Below, one piece after another: positions 46,001 through 58,394 of a stretch of 64,000 nt of DNA (within the stretch, counting starts at the first letter, position 1; each line of letters begins with the position of its first letter). The DNA is from Bryoerythrophyllum caledonicum (lineage: Eukaryota; Streptophyta; Bryopsida; Pottiales; Pottiaceae): positions 2,606,501 to 2,670,500 of the forward strand of contig OZ020521.1 of the NCBI GenBank assembly GCA_963971425.1, in the 5' to 3' direction. Position numbers and translations under genes: made by a program. Under the pieces are notes generated by a model, which was not told the DNA's origin, did not search any database, and saw nothing but the letters and a program-made list of their open reading frames with translations.

Positions 46001-48208
46001 ATGATAACTCGAACGGTCAATAAGAAGGTGTTTTACAACAAGGATGAGGAGAAGAGGTGGAAGGCTTTGGCACTGAAGAAGAACTTGGATCCGAATGCAG
46101 ATGTTCGACCGAGGCGGAAGCGGATGACCGGGCATTGGTTGAGGCCGCTTGGGAGACTTCCAGATTCGTACTATCTGGAGGTTGCAAAGGCATGTACAGC
46201 TAAGCCAGTAGGCGAGGATGGACGTAGACCTCGTCAAGCACTTTACTTCAACGGCGTTAAAGACCAAAATCCAAGGACTCGTACCCTTGCCGGTGTATGT
46301 GAGCGCATTATGAGACGAGAAGCGGTGATGAATACCATTCGGTGGTTGATGGTAGAGAACAAGGAATCTTCACCGAATTCCATGGAAGAGTTCTTTCGTA
46401 TATCTGTACGGAAGTATTTGCCAGGAGGCAAGGAGCAACTTGACAAATTTGCCGAGCTGTTGGATAGCAAAACAAGAACCAAATGGGGTGCGCCGCAGCG
46501 AGAGAAGGTGTCGAAGCTGAAAGACATAAGCGACCTCGTCCCTCCTTTCATCAAGGTACATTATCAGGTTGTTGCAGCAAAGGGGCAAGGCCAGAATGCA
46601 CCATCCGTACGTGAGGGAGTTGCAAACACTGCCAATTGGGAGTGGCAGTTGCATGTTCGGAGGCCAGGCCAGAACGACACACAGGATCCGCTTCTGATTC
46701 GGTGTAGAAGAGGACTATTTCGTTCAGAGTATGCGGAGTTGACACGACCATACCTGTGGATTATTGATTGTCGCCGTGGCGGTGGAAGGCATGGCAACGG
46801 TCATTGGGAAGATGAACAATTCACCAGAATCTTTGCACAACTGGCGTTATGGATGACGACCGTTGAACGATGGAACGTCATTTTCCTATTACCACCGGCT
46901 GTGTTCGCCACGGAAGAGCTGATTACGAAGTTGAAGCTCCCGGAGGGTTGCTCTCATCGGCGTGGATGTTGGGCGTTTGGTCAGACCTTGGTTGATCATC
47001 CTCTGAACTTTACAGAGGGAGGGCGCTTACAACAAACAGTTGAACCAATAGGCGATATCATTATTTGTCTCCAACATCCAGTTGGATTGTCTGTTGAGGC
47101 GAACTTTATTACTGGCCGCCGTCCACTTCCTCTTTTATTTGATGATAATCGTGGTGAAGCACGAGAGCCTTGTGTTGTTGATGCTCTCGAGAGATCTCCA
47201 TTAGAGTTATCAAGACTGGTGGGTTCGTACTTGCCTCGGCGGTGGAGTTTGGTGGTATGTAACATGTCAACAGCAATTCCGACTATACTACACTCGGATT
47301 TCCAGGGATCCGAGATCATTGTGATTGACGATTGCAGCGAGAGGATTTTGTTCTTGTACGGTGAGTTGTCCAACAACTTCCAAGGGCATTTGTTGATGTC
47401 TAACAACATCGATGGAACGGACAATGCTCCCACTAGTGTGGATGCTACCGAAGATGCGACTCCTTTACGAACGGAAGGTGACGATGATGTGGATTTCTAT
47501 ACTCATTTGAACGAAAGATTGCCACGTGAATATGGGACGGACGAATCTACGCCTGACAGCCGCTCGCCCGACTCGCAGCGAAGCAGTGAAGTAGAAGAAG
47601 GGGAAGACAAGGAGGACGATGAAGAGGAAGACGAAGGTGAAGATGGGGGAGCACCTAGGAGAGACGTGGTTCTAACAACGCTGCCGCCGCATGTGGGAGT
47701 TTGTGTACATGAGACACCTGTTGGAATGGGGGATGATACCAGGGTACTGGATGTTCCTTTAGAGGCACCAACAGATGGGATGAACATATCCATTTCTCAG
47801 CTGACAGAATCAGAGCAGTGTACGACCGATTCTCTCATGTTTTTTTCGGAGTTGAGTAGGGGAGGACGGTCTTTGGGGCCTGCTCCATCAGAGCTTGGAT
47901 CAGCAACACATGGGAGCGCTGAAGGTATTGGAGGTGGCACTGGACCAATATTGCCATCTGTTTCAAGACAGAGCGAACCGGAAGATGTTGCTGAATTTCG
48001 GGAGACCTTCACTGCACCGATGACATTTAGGGATGGCTTCTATTATGATGTAGATGGCGTAAGGCACACGCGGCACGGCGACCCTGGCAGCTACACATAT
48101 GAACAGTCTACATCAGTCAGTCTTGGAGATAGTCCGGTGCGAGAAGAGGAGTTGGCTGAAATGGTAAATACTACCATGGAACACGCTACGGGAGTAGTAT
48201 CGCCATAG
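46001..48208 (+). CDS. Large intronless protein with a degenerate methyltransferase-like layout
   Basis: One uninterrupted frame of about 735 codons from M at 46001 (an ATG at 45965 is also in frame). No family recognised with certainty. The segment WIIDCRRGGGRHGNGHWEDE to NVIFLLPPA (about residues 253-300) has the position and shape of motif IV of beta-class DNA methyltransferases, but DPPY is replaced by DCRR. Later, ERSPLELSRLVGSYLPRRWS, LVVCNMST and EIIVIDDC (about 400-440) match motifs X, I and II, with FxGxG replaced. A very acidic tract (EEGEDKEDDEEEDEGEDGG) lies near 550. If the fold is right, it is probably catalytically dead. It lies beside two other large orphan genes. Confidence 0.6.
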   Translation: MITRTVNKKVFYNKDEEKRWKALALKKNLDPNADVRPRRKRMTGHWLRPLGRLPDSYYLEVAKACTAKPVGEDGRRPRQALYFNGVKDQNPRTRTLAGVCERIMRREAVMNTIRWLMVENKESSPNSMEEFFRISVRKYLPGGKEQLDKFAELLDSKTRTKWGAPQREKVSKLKDISDLVPPFIKVHYQVVAAKGQGQNAPSVREGVANTANWEWQLHVRRPGQNDTQDPLLIRCRRGLFRSEYAELTRPYLWIIDCRRGGGRHGNGHWEDEQFTRIFAQLALWMTTVERWNVIFLLPPAVFATEELITKLKLPEGCSHRRGCWAFGQTLVDHPLNFTEGGRLQQTVEPIGDIIICLQHPVGLSVEANFITGRRPLPLLFDDNRGEAREPCVVDALERSPLELSRLVGSYLPRRWSLVVCNMSTAIPTILHSDFQGSEIIVIDDCSERILFLYGELSNNFQGHLLMSNNIDGTDNAPTSVDATEDATPLRTEGDDDVDFYTHLNERLPREYGTDESTPDSRSPDSQRSSEVEEGEDKEDDEEEDEGEDGGAPRRDVVLTTLPPHVGVCVHETPVGMGDDTRVLDVPLEAPTDGMNISISQLTESEQCTTDSLMFFSELSRGGRSLGPAPSELGSATHGSAEGIGGGTGPILPSVSRQSEPEDVAEFRETFTAPMTFRDGFYYDVDGVRHTRHGDPGSYTYEQSTSVSLGDSPVREEELAEMVNTTMEHATGVVSP

Positions 48209-49393
48209 GATGATGAAGACTCTGAGGTCATACCGTAGCTAAGCATACATGATGTTTAGGTGACTAGTACAGTGTGATTGGTATATTTGCTTTAGAGACG
48301 GTTTGTTTGATTGTAGTATATGATCTTTGTAGTATTTAATAGTTATATTATGTATGGTTTTATATATATGAAAAATATAGAGTTCTAAACCTCACACTTC
48401 ATCATTGTATTGGATGCTTTATCATTACATCTCCTACAAATTGTATTTGTAGCACGACACTAAAATTTATTTAAATTCATATAAAATTTATTTCATACAA
48501 CAAATTGTATATGAATAGTTTCTTATAAGTACATGGTCAATGTAATATTGTCAATGGAATAAAAATGAAATACCATAATCATATATTATGCATAATCTTA
48601 CCGAAATGGTGAAAATGATTTACTTATGTACACATTGAGAAACCAATATTCAATGAAATTATCACAAAAATATAGCAAAGAAAAAATATGGATTGTCGGA
48701 TTTTTTTTCCTTCCAAAAGACATTTCCGCTCAAAATCTTGTTGTTATTGAGCGCCAATTAGCGCACTTGGCCAAGTGCATAATTGCTTAATTGCGTGTTG
48801 TATGTATTTGTAGATATTTATCTTGGAATAGAAATGCGGATCGTATATGGCATTGGGTTTTCTTTTCCTATTATTATCTCTTCTCAAGATAAATTATAGA
48901 AAATGCATAATTTTTCTTACTTCATCTTGTTAATCCATAGTGGTTTATTTGTTTACCCCATTAACTCGGAAATGAAAAAAGTCCCGAGGTGGGCTTTTGC
49001 AAATCTTGGACACGTTCCCATGGTTGCAATTTTATTTTCATTACTTGAAATCTTGAATTGAGATGCAAGAAGACAAGAATTACGTGGGAGTATAATTCTC
49101 ATTAGAATTATAGAAAAAAATCATGCCATCATTAAAAAAAAATTGTCGAGTGCGCGCACGTCGGCAACTTCAAAAACATTTGGTAGGACACTCTAGTAAA
49201 TGTGAGATTTTCAATGCTAGCAAGTAATATTATTTCTATTCATGTTGTCAAAAAATAGTTATTGTCTTTAGTGAAAAAATGCATTTCATCCTAAGTCAAA
49301 GATTTTTACACATTGCTAGACATTGCCGGGCAAGGAACCAAAAAACATCTTCTTTCCCACATAAAATTTTGAGATCTTCATATTTTTCACTTT
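48209..49393. other. AT-rich flank with the shared motif
   Basis: 3' flank of the methyltransferase-like gene. It contains the perfect 16-bp palindrome GCACTTGGCCAAGTGC at 48763-48778 and the 31-bp shared sequence at 48769-48799. No genes. Confidence 0.6.
48769..48799 (+). repeat. 31-bp direct repeat, copy 1
   Basis: Begins GGCCAAGTGCATAATTGC and ends TTAATTGCGTGTT; identical to 58912-58942 over 31 bp. It lies 560 bp after the stop of the methyltransferase-like gene. Here it forms half of a perfect palindrome. Confidence 0.9.
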
Positions 49394-51256
49394 TTATTTT
49401 TCTATTACAAGACGTTGTGTAAACAAGAAGCCGTTTTCGTAGTCCTTGCTGACTTGAAGGGCAGCTTCAAAGCACTCATTGCTGGGATTCCAAGCATGCT
49501 TGGTTAGGTCCTCCATGACCTTTGCCAATGTGGACATTGTAATCTTGTTGTCATCTCTGTGAGGCAGTTTCCGCACGGCACTTGCTGCGCTCACCAGTTC
49601 GATAGCCTTACGTTCATCGTCCGCCCGAACCGAGCTATCAGGCCTACCTTACAGATCCCATATCTGTCGGAGCTTCACCAAATCCTCATTCATTGTGGAA
49701 AGTTGTTTTCTTTGCCACTCCGCATTATTGACCTGTACTGACTTGTTAATGTAAAGTCGTCGATCATCGTACACAACAAAGGTAGCCTCCCGCTCCTCAA
49801 ACGTCTTCTGATACTCAGACAGAGGGATGTTGCCGCTCATCCACTGCTCCTTCGCATACTTGGAAGCAGCTACGACGTGTTGCCCGTCCACAGGCTCCCA
49901 AATGATACGCTCTTGAAGCCAAGATAGTTGAGAGCCCGCAGTACCGTGTATAGAAGCACCCGCATGGCTTAAGAACATCCGTTCAAATTCTCGTGCTGCT
50001 CCAGTAACCGGGAAATCCACTCCCTCACGTTCAACCATGCCAGTGTCGGTAGTGATATCCACGAGGTACCGGATTGGACGAAGTACCAATTTACTCACTC
50101 CGGTCCTGTTCTGGGGATCTCGTAAGAAGTGATACACTTCTGATTTCCTCTTCTGTGACAGTATCCGATGGTTTGTCTCCGGATTCACCACTTCGACGAT
50201 GCGGTCAATGTGCGCCTTGAACACAATGTCGCCCCATATAGAACCTCTCGCAACTTCCTCCTTCGTAGGTACGGGCGCTTTCAAATGCCTAGAAGTTGGA
50301 ACGGTTGCTGGAATGTCTGCCTCCTCCTCCGAATCTCCCAATGACTGATCAGAATAGTTGTGCAAGTCGTCATCCATGGCCGATAAACTCATAGAGACAC
50401 CCGCTGTAGATGTTGAGGATCTACGATGAGTTTCGGCTTGTCCAGCTATCGATTCACGGCCCCTGCCACGCAATGGCGATGTCCTGCCCCGCGACGTCGA
50501 TGCCCTGCCACGCAATGTCGAGGCCCTGCCACGCGATGTCTCTGAGCGGCCACGCGATGTCTCCGAACGGCCACGCGACGGCCGTCCATCAGAATCTGGA
50601 GCTCTGTTGCCCTCTTCACGTCGTGGGCGCTTAGATGGACGACCACTTGTTGGTGCACGAACACGCGATGGTGGCAGTTCAGTGGACGGCCGCCAATCCA
50701 ACTGTGTCGGCCTTGCTAATGCGCGATAAATGGGCTCGGTCTCCTCTGGATCCGCTGGTAGACTTGCACGCTCAACACTTGCACGCTCTGGCTCCGTCCG
50801 CCGTAATGCCTCGTTCATGGTATGAACACTCATAAATCTTCTAGCGCGTGCCTCATCCTCTTCAGATAACGCCAAACATGCCAACACATGCTCATGCCTA
50901 GCAGTGCGCACCGCAAGATCCGTGCTGAGCCAAAACGTCTGTAACGAGGTTATGTTATTCACCCGCCTTGAATTTTGAAGGAGATCTGTAGGAACAGGTG
51001 CTAGGAGCAACTTCTTTGAAAGAGAAGTCTTTGATGCCGTTTGGCCAACCCCCGGTTCGCAAACTGCATAGACCATATCGTCTGGTCGAAGATTAATTGC
51101 ACGAAGTTCAGCGAAGGGCTTCCCCAATGCTGATGTGCGCATCCCTATTTGAAATGGATGTTCCGTGAGCCACAATACTGGCTTCGACTCCGCCTCTACT
51201 GCAATCCACCAACCATACTCCTCCCAGCGCCTTTCGATTGGAAGTGGTGGCGCCAT
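49394..51256 (-). pseudogene. Unrecognised RGR-repeat protein, one stop near its end
   Basis: From MAPPLPIERRWEEYGWWIA at 51256 one frame runs to 49649 (about 535 codons), and the same frame continues past a single TAA to 49394 (KLPHRDDNKITMSTLAKVME, RLVIEK). The N-terminal domain (SKPVLWLTEHPFQIG, LRPDDMVYAVCEPGVG, LLLAPVPTDLLQNSRR) might be a reader-type fold, but I cannot name it. The middle has heptads RGRSETS/RGRASTL from a 21-bp coding repeat, likely nucleic-acid binding. The C-terminal half (GSIWGDIVFKAHIDRIVEVV) is unassigned. A decayed relative with a promoter array lies at 17.0-17.4 kb. It could still be a working gene ending at 49649. Confidence 0.6.
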
Positions 51257-51589
51257 GATGTCACATACAAGAAACCTGATCATAATCACAAACAATATAC
51301 AATCGTCAATACGGTGTATGTTCATATACATCAATGCTTACACCTTCTAAGAAAAATACACAAAAGCATCATGTTACAACTCAAATGTGGCTTCCTTGAC
51401 TTGTAAAGGTAAACCCCTAATTTTTAAGACTCTACAAAATGTCAATTTTTAAAATCATTAGTCCGATTTTTTTTCTTTCACACTAGATGAAAACACACCT
51501 AAAAAGTTCAAATCTGAAGTTGGAATTCCAAAAAAATTATTATTTTGGAAGTTATTAACTCACTGTTAAGTGAATCTGCGGAAATTACA
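51257..51589. other. Upstream flank of the RGR-repeat gene
   Basis: AT-rich, no array of the 21-bp type, unlike its relative at 17.4 kb. No clear TATA box close to the start. Confidence 0.35.
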
Positions 51590-51800
51590 GTTTCATCCAC
51601 AAAAGATGAAAATCGTAGCACGGATGAAAACAGAGGATGACGATTCACAGCTGATGGAAAATCACAACGGATGAAATTTGTAAAAACAACGGATGAGGAG
51701 GCAAAAACATAGCGGATGAAAAGGCAAAAAATCAACGAATGAAATGCCAGTAAAGGAATGAAAACAGTGGATGAAAACTTGCGGATGAAATGCCAAAAAG
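51590..51800. repeat. Cluster of GGATGAAA words
   Basis: The octamer GGATGAAA or a one-base variant occurs about ten times in 210 bp at irregular spacing of 15-35 bp, always on the plus strand. It is 350-550 bp upstream of the RGR-repeat gene. The same word is frequent in the mini-Helitron at 60139-60436. It may be a cluster of protein-binding sites. Confidence 0.6.
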
Positions 51801-52735
51801 TGGCTTCCGCTCTAAATCTGAAATTAATATGCAATTAAAGAATTACGGACTTGGCTAATTTCAGCAAATAAACCACTAAAGTATGCCCGGACTTTTTTAC
51901 AAAATTTATACAAATTTTTTTGAATTGTTTTCAAATTTTTCATATTTTCAAATTGGAATGGAAAGTAGGCTTCATAAACTTCATTTCATTATTTGGACTC
52001 AAAATCACAAAATATCATGTTAATGACTCAAATTCAGATTTAGAGCTGGAGCCAGAATCTACGAAATCGGAAGAAATTCTGCAAATCTTCACTATGGTGA
52101 TTTCAGCGACCTTTGAGGATTTTTAGAAAAAAGAGAAAAAATCAAAAAAATCCGAAAAAAAATTGGGATGATACCTCCAGATTCAATCTACAAGGGAAAA
52201 AAAATTCAAGTTGTTTTGAATTGTTGAAAATTACTTATAGGCATTTCAGTTTCGTCCAAATCTATGGAAAAAAAACTTTTATTTTTATTTTTAATTTATT
52301 TTTAATTTATTTTTTATTTTTCCCCTTACAGCGATACAAGGTTTGACTGGGTATACGACTGGATCAGGGTATGACCGGTTATATGCCTAAACGATGGGTA
52401 TCAATGGACTCTGGAAGGGGTATCAACCAAGAGCAACGGCACGATTAAGAGCCCCCTGCGTACGCACAGGCCGTGAGAGAGTTGAGCCCGCTCGTCATTG
52501 CCGACGCCAAACCCTAGCCCGCCCACACTGCCAACGTCGCTCTGACCCTAGCTGTTGTCATCCTACCGACTTCGACACGCACAGCACATGGAGGAGAGAG
52601 AATGAGAGAGATGAGGGTGAAGTGAGGAGAGAGGACCAGTAGGTTAGTTAGGACGTTAGGAAGTTGGTGATGTTGCTTGCGAGTTGCTCATGTACCTTGT
52701 TGGTTTTTTGCACGTTCTTCACTCATCTACTCGCA
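51801..52735. other. No gene recognised
   Basis: AT-rich except a GC-richer patch at 52410-52640. The reading frames there have no recognisable domain. ATGCAATTAAAGAATTACGG at 51830-51849 is a weak inverted match to the 31-bp shared motif. Confidence 0.35.
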
Positions 52736-52850
52736 GGTTGTTCACACGAGTTGGAGCGTCACTCACTCACTCACAGGTTGTTCACGTAGCTTGGAGCATT
52801 ACTCACTCACTCACACGTTGTACACTCGCACCTTGTTCTCGAGGTGAAAC
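52736..52850. repeat. 40-bp tandem repeat
   Basis: Two full units and a partial third, each GGTTGTTCAC, then GAGTTGGAGC or AGCTTGGAGC, then ACTCACTCACTCACA. The short CACT microsatellite lies inside each unit. Confidence 0.8.
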
Positions 52851-55211
52851 CCTAAAACACCCTAGGAGAAACCCTAAGACACCCTAGCTGAAAACCTAAG
52901 ACACTAATCGAAAGCTAACGACACCCCCGCGTACGCACCCCCCTGAGGTGAGAAGTCCAGCCATGAAAATGGCGGCGCCGCCGAAATAAGGGTTCCAAAA
53001 ATTAGGGTTTCCAAATCGCCAACAAAGTTTAGATAATTAGGGTTTTCAGATGTAGTGTCTCAAGTTTTCCAATTAAGTAATGACCCACTCTTAAACCCTA
53101 AACTGAAGTTCACAGCATATAACACAAACAAAATCAAATTCTAAGTAGTTTAGAATGATTGTGCACCTGAGTAGTTTAGAAAGGACGTGCTACTCTGCGC
53201 TTTGAACCTGCAATCACATAAAAACCAGTGAACAACATGATAAGATGAAGTAGAAATCTTGACCATCTGAAAACATCTAAAAACATCTAAAAACATGATA
53301 TGTGGAGCTCACCTTTGGATGATTGTAAAAAAGAGACTCACTATTATGAAACGGCTGCCTTATATGGATTTCTAAACTTTGTGGTTAACTACTCTACTTT
53401 TATACGTGTACAAAATATTACCTTCTTTTAAGAATATTACCTTGTGGTCAAACACCCTACTATTATACATATAAAGAATATTATTTTATGGTCAAACAAT
53501 CTACTTTTATACATATAAATATTACCGTTTTTTTTCTTACCAAATTTTTTATTGTTTACTGTAAAAAGTACATTTTAACCCAAGTCGAACATTTTTAGAC
53601 ATTTTGAGGAAGGGGGAAAAAAACTTGTTTTCTACATAAAAACTAGAGATCTTCAAAGTCTTTGCCATTCTTTTTTTTTACCACAATATGTGGTGAAAAC
53701 ATTAGAATCAACCGTTTGGATTATCAAAGTATTCCATATTTGTGTTACAAAAATGGTAAAACGTGAATTGGTTATTTTTCATTTCTTTTCAATTAGACAT
53801 CAAAATTAGATGCTTTGCCACTTTTTAGTTCTGGTAGTTTTGGGGTGTTTCTTGATGGAAAAAGGCTTGGAAATTTAGGGGTTTGTTCCTTAAGGATACT
53901 TACGTTCATTGAAATTTTAATATAACAATGTCCTTCACAACAACTTTTTGGAGGTATTTAAATTATTGTATTTGGCTTGATGGCTTGAAAGTTAGTCCAT
54001 ACCTAATATTGGAACTTACAACTTTTGCTATTACTCTCTATTGCCATTAAGATTTTCGATACCCATAAAGGAAAATTAAGACTTTTAGAATGGACTAGAA
54101 AATAATTATTATATTTTGTGTGAATTTCTAATTGTATATAGATCTAAATCTGAGTCAAATGTTTTCAGGAAAATTATTGGAAAAAACCATACCTTCTATA
54201 GTAAAAAAAGCTTATAAATCTTCAAAGCATTCCCTTCTACTATTTTTGATATTTATTAGTGATAAATTTCTTCTTAACCGTTACAATTGTCATTCTAGAA
54301 CATATTATCATTTTCAAAGTAATATATCACGATGTAGCAAATAATGAATCTGTATTCATTGCACATTATTCTTGTAATACGCTTTTATTTTCTACCTCTT
54401 AAACTTGGTTCTAAAGAACTAACAAAAACTATTAACAAAACAATAGAATATTTAGACTTTCTTTAGTACAAAAATGAAATACAAAGTGAAGTCAAATTTG
54501 ATCCTATACCTTTAAAGTAGGGATGAGAATGAATCTTTTCCTCAACTTCAAACCTTATAATCTTTTAAGCTCTACGGCCAACATTTATGTCCTTTTGATA
54601 ATTATATTGATCAATGGATCATTGATGAGATGTAGTAATTAGGACATCAAATAAATGTTGTTGATTTCTAATTTACACTTTGGAGTAGGATCAACAATTA
54701 GTACTTATATTTAATGTAAAATTGTAAATGAATTTTAGGAGTTGATATACAAAGATTTCAGGTTGTTTTCATCATGTATAATATAATGACACTAATGTGT
54801 TTGTTATAGTCAGGTCGTAAAGATTTTGGAACGAAAAGAAGAGCACAAGTTTTAGCAACGAAGCCTGATTGGTGATATCGTCATATAGAGCGACGTTGAA
54901 CTCCGGTACCACGCCCTCTGATACTCACAATTAAAATCCAGGTCAGGAATACCTTCTTATACTGATATGATGGTTATTTGGATGTATCATATGTATTGTG
55001 TTTTACATTGGATCACTTGAAATTGCAATTTTGTCCAATTAGCTCTGCTTGTGAATCTTATAAATAATCAATCATTACATGTGAGAGTATAAGTATATGT
55101 CTATCAGTGAGTAGTCTATTGGATGGATGAATGATGATTTTGAATTGAAAAAATATATATATATTTTGACAATTTTTCCACTGTCGTGTCTATATTTGTC
55201 AAATAATATCG
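52851..55211. other. AT-rich, no gene recognised
   Basis: A CCCTAA-like degenerate run (AACCCTAAAACACCCTAG, AAACCCTAAGACACCCTAG) sits at 52848-52890. The remainder is AT-rich non-coding DNA leading to the DUF7869-like gene. Confidence 0.45.
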
Positions 55212-58200
55212 ATGGAAAGCGGAACATCCCAGATTCCTTTAGAACCTCCAAACATTCGCAGATCAAATATCCTTCCTAATAGTTCAGTGGGGGCTCGGTT
55301 GATACGAGCAGCACGGGCGCGCCAAATTCAAGAGAGATTGGTTGGGATAGGTGATTTTGAAGCTGGAAGGACTGTAAAATTGCTCTCCAAAATAGGCATT
55401 GTCGTGGGTTTGGGAAAAAGGGAGCATGCCTTTGAAAGTGGAATGGTATTGCATGGATGTAGAATGTTTCCATCTGAGGTGGCAGTGCGTGTAATTCGGG
55501 TTGACGATGCATTACATTGGACAGGAGAAGTTGTGGGTGAACGGCTTGGTTCATGTATGGACCTGACCATTCGTTGGAACCGGTCATTGCTTCGTGACTT
55601 GGCCACAACACCTAATTTCCCAAATGCCCATGGTGAAGATAGATCTCATATTTCACCTATACAGACAATGGCCCCAGGATTTGATGTTCAAGGGCGATCT
55701 ATCACCCCTGAATTGAATGAAAGATCTCCGTGGAGTAGCCAAACTTCAAACCCCGTTGATGAGAGTTCACCATTTTCTCAATGCACCCCCTCTAACATTC
55801 GAGATTTGCCCCATGTGGAGGGATTTGCTCACGTTAGAAGAGCGCGCCGACCTTATTCTATGCAGAATAGAAGAAGGATAGTTTCAAATGAGTCAAATGT
55901 GACAGGAACTGCAGCAAGTAAGGTATCTTTGGCAGGCGTGGTAAGGGCAATAGCACAGGGAGGATGCAAGCAAAATTGTTTGAGGGACATTCCAGCAAGG
56001 CATATTTTAGACATGCGATATAATGCTTGGGCACCAGAGTATTCAATCCGAAGTACATGGATAAGACAAATGCTGGTTTCTTTTTATACACGAACGGAAG
56101 GATTTCGTCGGGATAAATTTGAGACGAAGTTAGATGGCAGGCCTGTTTGCAATGCTTGCTACGCTCTTGGGGTTGGTTATTCGCAACGGCATTTTAAGGA
56201 GTTGAAGAAAGATTGTTTAATATACGGTAGAGTGACGGCAATCCACGGTAACACACTATCGAATCCGATTAGAGAGAGCACTAGAATGTCTGCTGCGGAG
56301 GCTTGCTTCAAATCATTTGTGGAAGAAGCTAGATGTCCTCAACCTCATCGTTCTATTTGCCGTAAAGATGACAACACAGTGGTGCCTCTCATTCTCCTTC
56401 CAATGAATACAATAAAATTTGACGTATTCAATTACGTGAATGAAGAGGTGAAGGGAATATGCAATGGAGATACCATTTCAATTAGCTCATTCCATAGAAT
56501 GTGGCGTTTGAGATATCCCCATGTCCAGGTTCCACCATTCTCAAGGTTCTCAAAGTGTTATCATTGTTGGGAATATAAATGTGCTATGGAGGGCACAACC
56601 AATGCCGATGCAAGGATTAGGATCAAAGAATTGTTTATGTTGCATCTACGCATCCAGATGGAGGAACGTAGGCATGATTGGATATTCAAGAGGTTGTGTT
56701 ATATCCACCCTGAGTTGTACATGTGCATCATTGTGGATGGCATGGACCAAAACACAACCATGGTACCAAGAATGCGTCAAACCGTAAAGAACATTGAACA
56801 CCGATTTGTGAAGACCCATCTATGCGGGGCTCTAGTACATGGAATCGGTTTGTATTGCGACGTATGGTTTGGAGCTCACCACAAACATGACAGCAACCAG
56901 GTCGTGAGCACGTTGTTGTATGTGATTGGAGACGTGTTGCGGAGGAAGGGATTTTTGCCACCAACATTGCGCATCCAAGCAGATAATTGCACCCGTGAGA
57001 ATAAAAACATCTATATGTTTGCTCTATGCGCATCCTTGATGGGATTGGGATTTTTTCAAGAGGTGGAACTCTCATTCCTTATAGTTGGCCATACACATGA
57101 AGATATTGATCAACGCTTCAGTTGTATATCAAGTACTTTGAAGAGATCGGACGTGGAATCTTTAAAAGAAATGCTTAACCTTATCGAACGGGGAACGTCT
57201 CCTACAGAGGCATTTGTCACGGCACGGTTGTTAGAGAATGTGTGGGATTGGAAATAGTTCATAACACCCCACCTACTAACAGGTCCGGATTCAATGGTTG
57301 GCATAACATTTCCACACCACATACGATTCTATATAGATGATAGAAATGGGACCCACGAGGTTCGAGTGCAACACAAACATTACTGCAATGATGCTTGGGG
57401 ACCGGAGAGCGGAACAAAGACTTTGAGGTCGCTGCCAAATAGAGATGAGCGACCAGCGTTCGCAAATGTGTTTGCAGCGGACGAACGGGAGCTAAAAGCG
57501 TTGGATGACTTCATTGCCTGTAAACAGAGGTGCATTGAAAGATTGCAACATGTGGAAAGGAACCGTGATGCTAAAGTGGAGGCCGAGAAATTGAAACTGT
57601 ACTTAGCCAAATTTCCACACAAAGACCGTAGCAACGAGCATCATTCTTTACCGTTTTGGCCTTCAGATGTGTCCAATACCGCAACTGCGGAACCTGTTTC
57701 ATTGGATGAAGTCAACGGCCCAGGCTACGAAAATCGCGAAGTAACCGTCGTGGACCAAATTGTGGCTATACTTCCAAATGCAGACTCTCGAGGATATTTT
57801 GGTCCGCGTAGAGGAAGACCATCGAATCAAGCAGTGCGTAGGGCGCAACGAACGGAACGCAACCATGAACGAATCGAACAAGGAGCAGGGGATGAAGTTA
57901 ATCACGACCCGTTTCCACCATTCAATCCACAATCAGATATTAATTGTGGACAATTTGTAGCCCTGAGTGTTGATAGAGCTGAGGTTGAAGGTGGTATACC
58001 ATTCTATGTAGGGAAGGTGATTGAAGATGGGAAAAATCAAAGGAGTCATAAAATGAAGGTTTGTTGGTATTGGCCCATCATGCAAAGAGAAAATGTTGAC
58101 AGAACAGGGTCCACCGCACAACGATATGCAAATTGCATGGATGCATTTTGGGAGCCCACGTGTGAGAGCCATAGTTGGGTAGAAAAAGAGGCATGCATCT

Positions 58201-58394
58201 TTTCGTGGATAGACGAACCTGAGAGAATAGAGGCTGGCGCTTTCCGGAGGAGAAAGCGAAATATATTCGGATCGCAAGTTGAAAGCAAGATTCGGATTTT
58301 TCAGTCGGCTAAGGCTCACATACTAGAATATATTGCAATGCAAACCGAAGCAATTGACAATGAGCGGTTGCAAGCAGCCTTGAATGATATGTAG
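55212..58394 (+). pseudogene. DUF7869-like protein with candidate DDE core, single stop
   Basis: One frame of about 1060 codons from MESGTSQIPLEPPNIRRSN, broken only by a TAG at 57255-57257. The middle matches the DUF7869 family: IIVDGMDQNTTMVPR (about residue 507), RIQADNCTRENKN (about 590), VGHTHEDIDQRFSCI (about 625). The acidic residues fit an RNase-H-like DDE/D nuclease, so I infer a transposase-like enzyme; this is not established. Before the core is a Cys/His-rich region (VCNACYALGVGYSQRHFKEL, FSKCYHCWEYKCA). After the stop the protein continues in good sequence to a BAH-like module (CGQFVALSVDRAEVEGGIPF, KVCWYWP, DAFWEP, about 905-1005). If termination is at 57257 the tail is lost. 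Confidence 0.75.

Noticed and set aside
48763-48799. Palindrome plus 31-bp sequence as a Helitron 3' end
   Set aside because: No CTRR follows and no TC-type 5' end was found at a fitting distance.
50410-50835. Plus-strand frames opposite the RGR-repeat gene
   Set aside because: Shadows of the 21-bp coding repeat on the minus strand.
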